Shown: positions 53,253-64,000 of the stretch, piece after piece | Layout: each line of letters begins with the position of its first letter | Position numbering within the stretch: position 1 is the first letter of the stretch | Assembly (NCBI GenBank): GCA_963675035.1 | Contig: OY776111.1 | Coordinates: 302,825,467-302,889,466 of the forward strand | DNA from: Allygus modestus | Taxonomy: Eukaryota; Arthropoda; Insecta; Hemiptera; Cicadellidae | Length of the DNA stretch: 64,000 bases | Direction of reading: 5' to 3' | Notes under the pieces: generated by a model | Told to the model about the DNA's origin: nothing | The model's database searches: none | What the model saw: only the letters and a program-made list of their open reading frames with translations | Position numbers and translations under genes: made by a program

Positions 53253-55226
53253 CCCGGTGGTGATCGGCGCTGCGCCGTTGCTGTTAGTCCCGTTACTCGA
53301 CTACGGAGCGCAGCATTGTTTACTCTGACGTAGACGCCACAGAGGTGAGCGATCCCACTCCCACGAAGTCTTCCAACCGCTTATGTTCGTCACGGCCCGC
53401 GGTTTCTCGGAAATAACACCAGTCTGGTTTATTTATTTTACAAGTGGCAGTAACGTTTATGAGCGTTGCACCTTTTAATTGCGGTCGCTTCCTCTTTGTT
53501 TTTGCGCTTCGACCGTTAATTTTAATGATGGCTCTTTTCGAGACGCCAACTATATTTTATGGTTATAGCCGGATCCGTGCTTCTCGTGCTTTAAGTAAAT
53601 GGGGGTGGAGTTAAGAGCTGCTGTAAAGATGCCGTACGACACAAGCCGCGATAGCTTTGGCCCCACAAAACGTTGATCGTGTTTAACTCGTGTTTTGATT
53701 CTGGTATTATTCGCTAGTATGGACACTCAATATATCGCGTCTTACAGTCTTTCACAATACTAATACATTATTGCAGTAGTTTTCATCTTAAGAGTCCTTA
53801 GAGTTAAAATAAAACTAATATTATTTCCAATTACCATTTAGATTGCATACTTATTACATTATATTGCCACACGTGACTTACAAAACATTCACTGATAAAC
53901 CTACGAGAAACTCGTATATTTTCATCCCAGCGTCTGCCGTAGTCCAATGCGGGGAGGGATAGGCAATTCGCACGCACCACCCATATTGCGTCGTGCAGCT
54001 ATACGGCGCGGCGCTTACATGATGTTTGTTTTATTGCGATACACGTTTTATTTTTATCTTTTACATTCAAGTAGTTATTATTTTATAACTCGAATAACAT
54101 ACTTAAACTGAATATATAACTTAAATATTTGTTTATTGTTAGACCTACTAAACTGAAGTCGTATCAACTGACAATAATTCCAAAACAATACAAATCGCAC
54201 ATATAATAGCATGGATATTTTCACAAGCCACTTGCAAATGTTTACTAGCAGTGTGAACAAAGACGCGACGTTATTTTATTCAAATTAACCCACCTCTGCT
54301 GCGATCCCCAAGACTTGGACCTGATGCTTGTAGGTGAGCGCGAAAGTCGCGGCAGGAAGTGGGCTACCTAGGTCGAGCAGCGATCTGCGGACTGTAAAAA
54401 GCAGCCCGTTACCTCCACGGCGACTTCTACAGCGTCATCCGAGGTATTGGGGTCGAGGACGAGCAGGCTGTGACCTGGAGAGGAGTTGTGAGGCTTCCAG
54501 ATCTGTAGAATATATATATAAGTTCAAAGTGAAATCTGGGGGATATAATTTTTATCGGACAGTAATATCTGAGTCATCTGCGACATTTATTATGTTATTC
54601 AAACACATGTTGACGCGCTCTGTGACGACTCTAAGTGTGAATAAACTGTAATTTAAATTAAATGTATTTGTCTAAGTAGTCTCCACTTAATGGATTGACA
54701 TTTTTGCACATTTTTTGGCCCAGGCGATAAAACCTGTTATACTAATGACAGTTAGACACGTTAATGATTAAAAGTGTGGTTTTGTTTATGCCATTTGGCA
54801 CTATTTTACATTTTGATAGTCAACGGCCCAACCCCTACTTCTAAGAAAACACTAGTCGTTATGCGGAAAATAAACAAACCCCACGAAGTTTAAACTCGGT
54901 TATTTCCAGATTGTTACTTCCTAACTACATTTAGGAACTAAAATGCAACATTTTCAACTTTAAAGTTGACTCCTCCAAGCAAGAAATTGCTCAAGTATTT
55001 TCATTCAGTATCTGTTGCTTCCTCCCACCCGACTCTCTACAACTCTGGGCCACCTTCAGACCTGTTCATCGCCGGTGAGTCGTGGGCCGAGTCGTTGCAC
55101 TCTGACGTCACGTGACCCGGCTCACATCGGAAGCAGTGACGCGGGTTGCGTCATAGTCTCTGGAAGGCGTCACACCTCTCCCCTCACCCGCCCACCATGA
55201 CCGGGCTGCCAGAACCACGGCGTAGT

Positions 55227-55239
55227 AGGCCACTGACCC
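55227..55239. promoter_or_regulatory. Near-consensus ecdysone response element
   Basis: AGGCCA-C-TGACCC, one base from the IR-1 EcR/USP consensus, within a GC-rich island. Confidence 0.3.
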
Positions 55240-57785
55240 GTGGTTTCGGAAACCACCCGGAGTTCTTGGATGGTAGTAGTTGAGTGATTTGACCTCATTT
55301 TTAAATGAATCGACAGTTGTGACAGGATTACTTCGTAGAAAGGTTTACCGTTTGGGCGTTTATATTAGAATGAAATAATTCTACTTTTATCTAAAGAAGA
55401 ATATTTGTTCTACATTTACTTAGATAATATAATATTGGAATAACTTCGACGATACATACAATTTCTAGTTTAAATGCAGTTTTTAAGCTCTCGGAATTAA
55501 TGAATCGTGCCACATCAATTTAAAGGATATTCAAAAACCTGATTATATATACTTCAACTGACTCCAGTTATGTCAAACGGGCAATGGACCGTGTAAGTTT
55601 ATTCCACCGGATAACCTACTTGGGCCTACTTAGTATTGAATGCAATATACGGTCGCCCCGTGTAGTTCGAGTAGTTGTCTGTGTAGATGATAGATAGCGC
55701 TGCGGCGCGGCGACGTAGTTGAACCTCTTCCCAGAAGAGCGCGCCGTTGCACCGTTCGGTAACGGGACTGTTGCAACTGCATTCTAGCCATATGGCTTCG
55801 TCTTCGTCTTCTCTTGGCAGATACTCTGTGTTGTAGTTATTTTTCGTACATAACAATGGGTTTTTTAATGTCTAAATTTGTCGTACGAATTGGGCAAAGG
55901 CCGTTGTATTTGCGAATTATTTGCCTCCGTGAGGCTGTAATACCACACCACATTGAATTGCAATAGTTGTTTTCTAATTTTTATGTTTTTCGGCTTTAAT
56001 TAAAAATTACTGAAAAGCACAGTATTTTAACTCATTTGGTTACTTATTAACATGCAAATTTTGTCGTTATTTTAGTTACAATTTTTATATCGCAGTGAGC
56101 TGTATTACGTATATGCGACTACAAATATAAAAACTGTATAACATCTTCGGGTTCATACATTGTCCGTGCAATGTGTAAAGCAAAACGTACAAATACAGTA
56201 CAAATAAATAGCAATGACATGTTTTATTACGATTTTTTAATAAAAATATAATACATTTAGTGAAAAGCCAAAATCTTCGCTCGATAGAAACATCGCTTCC
56301 CGCCTAACTATGTAATTTGTAACAAAATAAACAACTAAAACCAAACGGAAGTAAATAAATTGCCCAGTTAAGCGTCAGTTCCATTCTGAGCGCCTTCGTC
56401 GGCAGTTCGGCCAGCCGCCACACAGCGCTGCCGAGCGGTCACTAGCCCGGTCAACGCCTCATGTAAATTCCCACTGGACCCAAATTGGCGCGCTAACAAC
56501 CAGAATGTGTGTCGTTGGGGCACGTGAGAGTTACATAGGTACGGTACGTTTCCCGGCTGTGACGTAGTGAGGCCTTTAATGGCGAAGGTGCGCTAGATAT
56601 AATAGTATTGTTACACTTATTATATTTTATGTTTGTTCTTATATGTGTTGAGTAAATTCAATGCCCGGGAGTATTGTCAGGATCGAAGGTGAATGTCAGA
56701 TTGTAATTTATTTTGGAGAGAGAGTTTCCGTCGAGTGGACAGAGTGTTCCGTAGAAAAATTACAATATATTTGGCAAACATTTATATATTTTAATATATT
56801 CAATAATTACAGCTAGGCCCTAATAATTACTAACATCGGCAAATGGCTGCTTGTGGGCCAAAATAAAAAACTCATAGATCCTAAATCTGAAAATATTCGT
56901 GTAGTTTCCGATTTTGATTGGCTTTTACTTCCACTCAACTGTTCAACTTCTGTTTTGGAAACACATTCGTCCAACTAACCCTTTTAATAATCTACAACGC
57001 CTTTCAACTTCGTCTCGTAAAAATATTTTGAAAATCCAGTGTAAATCCTGATTTATCAAATTAACAAGGGCCGAATATCGACACGTGCGTCACTCCTTTA
57101 CCACGAGGCGCGGCTAAAGCAGCTTTTCCACTATTAATTGCTCAGTATGGAGACAAGGCCGCGGCGGCCGGGAAGGGGGTCGTTGCCCCCAGTATGACGT
57201 CACACTGTCATTGCCCCGCTTTGGGGCCACTCGCTCAACGAGGTCGCCATATTGGCCGTTGCCGATTACATCGTTATGTTATCGGGTTTATTCTCGGCCA
57301 CGATTTTTGTTTTGCAGTTTTTTACGCGATAATAAATGTGATGTGGCACATTGTCTCTTATTTAGGATATCACGACGATAGCGAATCGAGATTACGCTAT
57401 CGGTGTGATGGTTTAGTTAGTTTTTACACTGGGAGCTCGTGTTATAATTGGTAACGAGGGCGTGGCTATTGTCGAGCATTGCCTCCCTAGTGTAGGTCGT
57501 CAAATAATTTTGATTTTATCAATCTATTTTAATTACAAGTATTGTTTTATTTTGATTAAGACTATTGATTGATTTTGATTACGAATATGACTTCATTATG
57601 ATTACGAGTATTGCTTTGATTTTGACATAACTTTTTCAAAAACGACCAGTTCGCGGATAATGGTAAACAATGCCTCTTTAGATCGTCCACTGAAATTGCT
57701 CTTTTAGTTGCTAGTTTAGTCGAAAAACTCAAGGAATATATAAAGCTAAAGGACAATATAAAAATAATATAATATTTTGTTTATT

Positions 57786-57820
57786 ATTAACGTGATGTAT
57801 ATAAAATATATCACGTTAAT
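57786..57820. repeat. Short inverted repeat
   Basis: ATTAACGTGAT pairs with ATCACGTTAAT around an AT-rich centre; each arm ends in an ACGTGA/TCACGT core. Confidence 0.8.
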
Positions 57821-58880
57821 CTAAAATCTTTCAATTTAATGGTTTCAACCCTAGAAAAAGCTATACCGTAAAAAACCATAGTGCCTTAAATGGTTCCGGT
57901 ATGTTTCTGATGATAATATGCTAGATGATCTGTTTGAAACCAAACACTCGCTCAGGTCAGGTTATCAGTCGCGTTAGTCATCTCCTCTCACCGGGATCTA
58001 AGCACCAATCCGGGCCAAGTTGTTCACCTCACTTCCCTCGAGTCATTGGCCCCAGATATCCCCGTGTTCTGTGACTCAACGTGGATGACGCCCGCGCCCC
58101 TCGACGAGGAAGTACAGACCGCTCGCAGTGTGGCGACTGCTTCTCCGAACTATCGGGGGTGCTGCTGAACCTCTCTCCCACAAATTCCGGTATTTATGGA
58201 CAGAAACCTCCCTTTCTTGTTCTAGACCACAATGGTTTTCGACAAAAACGAACGGTCGACCTCCTTAGCGGGTGTTGTGTTAGTTTCGGTCCTGCCGCAC
58301 TCATGGATATACGTTCTGCGACAGGTATGTTGTCATTTAGGTTAGGATTTACAAATTTTGCTTCTAATCGAGTTCATATCGTTGTATCTTAAAGGTCAAT
58401 CGCGTTGCAAAACGTTTGGTCTTATTATTCTTCGTTGAACAATAATTTGGCGGCAATTGTTTATAAAGATGTAGAAACCTCGGTTTTCGGTTGCTTATTA
58501 CAGGAGTTGTCGATTTAAACTGAACTTTTGCGCCTTTTGTTGCCTTCGAGAGCTTATATAATTAAACATTTAGACCTATTACATTTTACAGTAAACAAAA
58601 ATAACAACAGTACTCAATTACATTGTGAAAATTTGCTCACGTACTCCGAAAACCCTGTATGTACTTGGCACAATGCGTTATCAAATATTGTATTTACTCC
58701 AACTTTACAACGTGGAGACGTGCAAATGAAGTAATTTTAAGCATTTGCATGGCTTATTAAGAATTCGATTTGTAAAACAGTCCAGCGGTTTAAGTTTTAT
58801 GGAACTGCCGAAATGCTCGTTTTCCGCGTAAGCACTTTCCCGCCAAGGATCGGCGCGGCGGTGGTAATGGCGGCAATGCG

Positions 58881-58887
58881 GTAGGTC
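58881..58887 (+). promoter_or_regulatory. NR half-site next to an EcRE
   Basis: GTAGGTCA half-site of the HR3/E75 type, 12 bp upstream of the IR-1 element at 58899. The 5' flank (GCG) lacks the usual AT-rich extension. Confidence 0.35.
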
Positions 58888-58898
58888 AGGACAGCGCG

Positions 58899-58911
58899 GG
58901 GTCACTGACCT
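58899..58911. promoter_or_regulatory. Perfect IR-1 ecdysone response element
   Basis: GGGTCA-C-TGACCT fits RG[GT]T[CG]A-N-TGACCY, the EcR/USP site, at every base. It lies in the E75 intron, about 1.5 kb upstream of the isoform start at 60452, in a GC-rich block with two more half-sites (TAGGTCA at 58882, CAGGTCG at 58915). E75 is a primary target of ecdysone, so such a site is expected; binding is not shown. Confidence 0.6.
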
Positions 58912-60362
58912 CTTCAGGTCGACGAACCTCATAACTGTTCTCTTTGTTACCTTATTACCGATAGCAAACATGTTCTTAATTATTGCTTTAATTCGTTTCT
59001 TTGTCGGCGGGGCGCACTCGTTATCTATTGTGGCGCCATCTATTGTCGCCCGTGCAATTAATACGCGGCCGAGTAACATCACGTTCGCATTCTTCGCGGT
59101 CCCCTTTGGCGAACTTTGGAGTATAGTTCGGGAGTGTTCATTGGGTTCGTGGCTCGTACAAACATCCTTTAGTATTCAAAAAAGGATGGGGTTAGTTTTC
59201 GCTTGTCTAGCAACTAATAAGTAAAATATTATTAAAATTATAAAACATTGACATAAGTATCAATTCCTAACTCAATGACTAAAATGTGTATATTTTTATG
59301 TTTTCAAAATCTAACTTCTATTCTTCTGAAATGTACGTGTAGTTGTAAATATGATTGTATCCATTATAGCGCGGAATCAAATGTCCAGTAGTTAGTGCCT
59401 CCGCTGTTCGTGGCTGTTCTCAGTTGGATGTCCCAGTTTTGAGGGGTGAACACCCCCATGTCCCCGTTTAAAGGGATCAATAACGTGTCACCCCTCCCTA
59501 CCCACTCGCCTCTTGGCCTAAATTCCTTCACCCCCACCCCAACTCATCACTTGTCCCCGTCCATCCCTTTCGGGTTTGATCAGAGGAATTTTGGCGGTTC
59601 TTTTAAACTAGGGAAACAGATAGAATGTAGAATATTCTTATTCGTTTGTTTATTATTCTGCATTTACTGTTTTAACTAACTATATACAAGTGCAGTATAA
59701 AACACTCTTCAGCTCTGTTCTTTTATGAATAAGTATTTATTGTTGTGTTAGAACAATTTACCAGTTATGTTTATTTTGAATATTGTTATAATATTTGTAC
59801 AGTACTATAAGAACTATACTTAAATTAATTTCGCCATAAGGAGTGTTTCTAATGATGTCATGTACAATAGTAATACTGGGCTTGGAAGACCTTATGTATA
59901 TATGTAAAATAATAACAGTAGACTATATACCCAACCCATTCGCATTTGATTCGCACACAACCCATACATTCCGTTTCATTTTATTCAGTTCTTGAGAATT
60001 ACGATAATTTAAGTGTCTGTGTCGGTCAATAAATTTACAATATAAAATTGTACCGTGTGGTATTTTTTATACGAAAACCAAATTCCTTTCTTTAACAGGG
60101 CTCTAAGGGTTTGCGACAGATTACGAATTATTAATAATTAGTCGTCCTACAACCGATCCGTGAAATTCACATTCAGTAAATCCCACCGCGTCACAGGTTC
60201 GACAACCTGTGAAGCAACCTTCTTCGAACAACTTTCCTTTCGCGTTGCCGAAATCCTCTGAACGTACGGCATGTAACGGAGTAAATAAAGAAATTGGGGT
60301 GACGCCGTCGCTCTGGCGGGGGGGGGGGTACTCTCACTTTCGCGAGGTCTTCAACCTCCCAG
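58912..60362 (+). other. E75 intron 2, last part
   Basis: AT-rich with islands at 59020-59170 and 59400-59570. A run of G (10) lies at 60319-60330. No gene is seen. Confidence 0.55.
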
Positions 60363-60412
60363 TAGGTCAGTCTCGCGCGGCGGCTGTGTCGCTCCCGCCT
60401 GGTAGTTCAGTC
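60363..60412 (+). promoter_or_regulatory. Candidate promoter of the one-finger E75 isoform
   Basis: GC-rich, TATA-less. TAGGTCA at 60363-60369 is an HR3/E75 half-site. Two initiator matches (TCAGTC) lie at 60367 and 60407; the second is 45 bp before the ATG at 60452. Confidence 0.45.
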
Positions 60413-60451
60413 GTTCATCGCCCGTCCTGCTGAGCGCGTTGTCCTAGTGCG

Positions 60452-60511
60452 ATGGGTTGTGTGTGTAATGAGAATATGCCGCCGTATACTGAATGTGAAT
60501 GTGCTTCTCAG
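60452..60511 (+). CDS. E75: E75 alternative start, one-zinc-finger isoform
   Basis: ATG at 60452 opens 20 codons (including Met-Pro-Pro-Tyr-Thr-Glu-Cys-Glu-Cys) that run without a stop into the second-finger exon at 60512, in frame. The last bases, TTCTCAG, are also the splice acceptor used when the first-finger exon is joined. A transcript from the promoter just upstream would therefore skip the first finger. Insect E75B proteins lack the first finger and bind DNA poorly, acting by partnering with HR3; this arrangement gives the same result. Evidence is position, frame and promoter motifs. Confidence 0.6.
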
Positions 60512-60656
60512 GGATTCTTCCGGCGCAGTATCCAGCAGAAGATCCAGTACCGACCGTGCACCAAGAACCAGCAGTGTTCCATTCTACGGATCAACCGCAA
60601 CCGCTGCCAGTACTGCAGGCTCAAGAAGTGTATCGCCGTCGGCATGAGTAGAGATG
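60512..60656 (+). CDS. E75: E75 DNA-binding domain, second zinc-finger exon
   Basis: Follows TTCTCAG in phase 0 and ends AGATG|GTGAGT in phase 1. It completes the P-box with Gly-Phe-Phe-Arg-Arg and carries the second C4 finger (Tyr-Arg-Pro-Cys-Thr-Lys-Asn-Gln-Gln-Cys, then Cys-Gln-Tyr-Cys-Arg-Leu-Lys-Lys-Cys) and the start of the C-terminal extension (Ile-Ala-Val-Gly-Met-Ser-Arg-Asp). The match to E75/Rev-erb DNA-binding domains is unmistakable. The ligand-binding domain exons are outside the window. Confidence 0.97.
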
Positions 60657-62644
60657 GTGAGTTGGAACATTTAAAATGCTTTTTGACATCGTAATGATAA
60701 TTTAATGATTTAGATTACGTTGGAATTGTTAATTGTAGCTTCTTCAGGGAAATACAATTTTAAATTTAATTTTTACCAAAATTCACAATAATTAAACAAA
60801 ACAAAGTAAAATTGCAATAAGCAATGAGCAATGTTTATTAGTCGTCAATCATTATAAAACACTGGACATCGTCATAAATAATTTCAAGTCATAAAACACC
60901 ACATAGCAAAGTTCATGCATTAGCAAATTCATAAAACATAATCAAGCCAAACATAATCAAGACACCGATAACAAATACTTTATATCTCGGACTGGTGATT
61001 ATTTTGATCATACCCTTTAAATCATTTCTGTATTTAAAAAAGTACCTCTTTTAAAGCAAAAAGTCGTACAAAACAATGTTCCGAATACTATTTACAAGCC
61101 TTGCTATTTTATTAATAACAAATTGTCACAACCTGAATTTTTAACTACTGTTGAATTCCAATAACAAAACGTTTTACTTGTGAACTTTTAGTACATATTT
61201 AAGAATAAATTACGTTTTGGAATTCAAAATAAAATTGTCTACATTTTTAACTGTCTCAAAATATTTGAGGGAAATACGTTAATAAATGTATTTCAAAATG
61301 AAATTGTTGTAACCAAACCGTTAGTGATCCAGTGTTATAAAAATAGTAATTTATTTTATTCCAACGCTTTATGTTTGTTTATTTTTCTTTTATCAAAATT
61401 GTATACATCACAGAATTATCACATCGGTTATACTAAATGCAGCTTAAGTTTACAACATATAGTATTTAATAATAATAATAATAATAACAATTTGTATTGT
61501 CATTATATTATTATTTAAACTCTCCTTTTGATTAATTCCCAAAATATTGAATCCAAATTAAACGCAATAATGGAAGTAGGTTAGGTATTGTATTGATCTG
61601 GCGGGTGCGTTGACACGGCGACACTAGCGCTCGGGTGAACGCCCGCTTAAGCAACAGGCCCAGTTTTGGGGTCAACAGCGCGCGGCGCGCAGCGGCAAAC
61701 TACCGTACTAGGTCGAGCTGTTACGTAACGCAGAACGTTCACCTTTGCTAATATGGCACGCGTGCGGTGTTGGCGTTTTGTTCGGATATTTGCAATTGAA
61801 TTAACACTTTCTCTTTGCCTTTTGTTTGGGAATGAAATAGCTTTATTTGTTTTGAATGCAATTTATAAATGATTTGTCAATGTAAGTTTTAAAATTCTTA
61901 CATTTACCATTCAGACTTGGTTTACATTTTGGTATTTACGTGTTTCTTGCACTGTTTGTATTCAGTTTAAACGACAGAGTTAGTAAAACCATTGAGTGAA
62001 GCAAGAATACATTTGATCGGAAATAATCTTAGATAATAATAACAAACAAATCTGGGCATACAACGTTGTTTTGTAATTGTCCTTAATTGACGAGTTTTGA
62101 AAAAGTCGCTTCGATTCAGTTGTTAAATATCAAAGCTGGAAACAGTAACATCTTACATGTAATACGTACGATGGGGTTACTATAAAAACAACATTGATTT
62201 GTTAGTTGCCTCTTCTTTTTTTACTTTTGTTTTACAAAAAGTTGTTATACCACACTGAAGTGTATAATTGTATAGAAAGAATTATACTATACATTAGTGT
62301 AAACTTATTTGTTGTAGGTATGCTCGTTAATAAAATATATATATATAGCGTAGATAAATAGTTACAAACACACTATAATTTGCCTTTTTGAATTTAAAAA
62401 TAAGGCTTTGAACGACTCCCCCTTCACACTTTCTAATAATAGTGTAAGCACCTGGTGCAACTCAAAACGGTTTTACAAGGTAATCGACCAAATATATCCT
62501 CATAGTTCGTATCTTTCCCATAATGCACTCGCCCTAGTTTAACATAACCCTCACAACAACCCGATCGGGACCACGACGTGAGTGTACCTTATCTAGGCCA
62601 CGATTGCGTCGCTCAAGTAGCTTAGCGTGGTTGCGTTGTCGCAC
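60657..62644 (+). other. E75 intron 3, first part
   Basis: AT-rich. It has an AAT-type microsatellite (61468-61490), an (AT)n run at 62334-62346 and a GC-rich block at 61600-61780 rich in GCGC words. No gene is seen. Confidence 0.6.
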
Positions 62645-62657
62645 AGTTCAATGACCT
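62645..62657. promoter_or_regulatory. IR-1 ecdysone response element upstream of a candidate exon
   Basis: AGTTCA-A-TGACCT fits RG[GT]T[CG]A-N-TGACCY at every base and resembles the classical GGTTCA-A type. It is 215 bp upstream of the ATG at 62860. Confidence 0.55.
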
Positions 62658-62859
62658 CGCAAGCGAAAGTGCCTTGCGTAACCCTTCCTGATTCTCCGTG
62701 AAAGCACCTTTCTCCACCCCACCCCCCCACTCCCCTCCTTCAGTTGCTTAACCGATTTCGCATCAGATTCGGTTTCTATTCAGCATACTCGGGTCTCACT
62801 CGTTCCGTGTTTTTGTTCTGACTTTCTTCGCTCGTGGTTCGATGTATAAGTGACACGTT

Positions 62860-62881
62860 ATGGCTCCCCGTGGTGTATATT
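62860..62881 (+). CDS. Candidate E75 start exon downstream of the DBD
   Basis: Seven codons (Met-Ala-Pro-Arg-Gly-Val-Tyr) and one base, ending in a perfect donor (ATATT|GTGAGT) in phase 1. The second-finger exon also ends in phase 1, so this exon could be joined to the same downstream exon and give an E75 without zinc fingers. E75 isoforms lacking the DBD have been reported in insects. A GC-rich island and a consensus EcRE lie upstream. No clear Inr or TATA is seen, and seven codons give little to test by homology. Confidence 0.35.
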
Positions 62882-64000
62882 GTGAGTATTATGAGATTTT
62901 TGTAGATTATAGTTGGCTTAATTTCATAAATTATAAGTTGCAGTATCACATGCTCTGTCGTTTACATTTTTAAATCATGTTTATACTGTAATATTCTTAT
63001 AAAACGTTAATTTGTTGTTACATTTGTATTTATTCTTAATTTGTTTAGTTGTTAATGTTTTGGATCTAAATAATTTCCTAAACCATAGTGTTCAACTGAC
63101 ATCAACGTAAATATAATATCAATATTTTTCTCAAATTTATGCATTTGAAAATGTTGATATACACACACATAAATGTGTAAACGGTACTAATTTAACATAC
63201 AGTTTCTCGTGGCTTAATTCAATATTTTTTTAATCAAGACTAATTCATAAATCTCCAAAATCTGCGGAGAAATGGGCACTTAGTGCTTTTGAACGGTTGA
63301 AAGTTATGAATCAAGCTTCTCCATTGAGTACCGCGTAGTGGCAGTTGGGAGCAGCGCTGCGTCGTGCTGCGACCTGGCGGAGAAGCCGGCAACTACCACA
63401 ACTGCCGCGCCAACGCTGCACTGTCGTCGTCGTCGTCGTGGGTCGTGTCGCTTTCGGAGTTTTCGTTACTTCTAAAATCCGTTATACAATATAGTAATAT
63501 CGATTTATCATTATATACTTTCCTTTGTATCAAGATTTTAATTCACTTTCAAAACATTTGTATAATCCACTAGAAAAAGTATTTGACATAAGTTTGCCGC
63601 GTCGAGGTAGGTTGGTGTTACGGTCGCCAGCCGACCGCGGCGCTAGGGCGGCATGGTCTTGAACACGTAGACTTACGAGTATTTCTGCTCATGACCTTTG
63701 CCGCCCGACCTTCAATTTATTTCCGCGGAGTTTAATAATCGTTCCCCGCATGCGCCGGAAACAACGCCAAATTTCCCCCTCTCGTAATCTTGCACGTGCA
63801 TTGGTTTTTAATTATTTAATAACACCGAATCTTATCCGTGAAATGTTTATACATACTAAAGTATTCCATCTAACAGTTTCGTGTATCGCCTATCACATTC
63901 TGTACAACTTTTTTAAACAGTTTTTGAGTCTTACATTGTATATTTTATGTTTACAATACGTTTTTACGAAATTAAGTAAAATATGAAAGCGTTTACACTC
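62882..64000 (+). other. E75 intron 3, continuing
   Basis: AT-rich, with a GC-rich island at 63330-63450 that contains a GTC repeat (63423-63440) and another at 63595-63690 with a TGACCTTT half-site. No gene is seen; the window ends inside the gene. Confidence 0.55.

Larger units (their letters stand above)
53253..58880 (+). other. E75 intron 2, non-coding with GC-rich islands
   Basis: AT-rich background with islands at 53260-53410, 53930-54020, 54290-54510, 55010-55260, 55650-55810, 56380-56600, 57060-57260 and 57950-58330. A composite TGACGTCACGTGACCC at 55095-55110 joins a CRE and an E-box. Donor-like CAGAG|GTGAGC at about 53343 could end a non-coding exon. No gene is supported. Confidence 0.55.

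Noticed and set aside
52699..53328. Frames of 209 and 160 codons with a Cys/His/Arg repeat
   Set aside because: A 43-bp satellite without stops keeps every frame open; the repeat explains them.
60447..60647. 66-codon frame overlapping the second-finger exon
   Set aside because: It is an out-of-frame shadow of the E75 exon.

Overview
This window is eukaryotic, AT-rich, gene-poor DNA that fits an insect. Two exons between them encode both zinc fingers of the ecdysone-induced nuclear receptor E75 (NR1D group). Introns are very long, and a mobile element carries arrays of the insect telomere repeat TTAGG. The species cannot be named from the sequence. Outside the element the whole window can be read as the 5' half of one E75 locus on the + strand: candidate isoform-specific first exons, regulatory sites, repeats and introns. 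The ligand-binding-domain exons lie beyond the right edge.

E75 layout. Well-supported exons are an isoform start (29694-29829), the first-finger exon (30638-30726) and the second-finger exon (60512-60656); phases agree and the intron falls in the usual place in the P-box. An ATG at 60452 reads directly into the second-finger exon and would give a receptor with one zinc finger. Weaker first-exon candidates are at 23049-23082 (with Inr, a near-DPE and a perfect ROR/HR3/E75-type element upstream), 5222-5315, and 62860-62881 (downstream of the DNA-binding exons, so it would give a receptor without a DBD). Two 13-bp IR-1 ecdysone-response-element matches lie at 58899-58911 and 62645-62657.

The intron that splits the two zinc-finger exons holds a complete Polinton/Maverick (polintovirus) of 19,093 bp, 32626-51718. 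It has a 6-bp target duplication (GGGAAC), about 1.1-kb terminal inverted repeats (TIRs) starting AGTAGGG, and intact genes for a packaging ATPase, a DD34E integrase with chromodomain, an adenain-type protease, two major-capsid paralogues, two minor-capsid paralogues, small basic virion-type proteins, four proteins of unknown role, and a protein-primed DNA polymerase B on the opposite strand. Ten genes run rightward and an eleventh through thirteenth complete that block; the polymerase runs leftward, and the two units converge on a palindrome-rich spacer at 44.5-45.2 kb with polyadenylation signals on both strands.

Three things set this Polinton apart. Its TIRs contain long (TTAGG)n arrays oriented as on real telomeres, with poly-C and GCGAA/poly-T tracts outside them. 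The polymerase is spliced: two upstream phase-1 exons add an N-terminal C2H2 finger and a degenerate one. The element looks composite: it has doubled capsid genes, a TIR fragment inside at 36.1 kb, and a hairpin repeat in direct orientation near both ends, one array inside a polymerase intron.

The rest is intronic or intergenic: a non-autonomous repeat family (10.4-17.7 kb), two foldback MITEs of one family (14.3 and 25.6 kb), a 43-bp satellite of about 14 units (52.65-53.25 kb), microsatellites, and GC-rich islands that may be regulatory.
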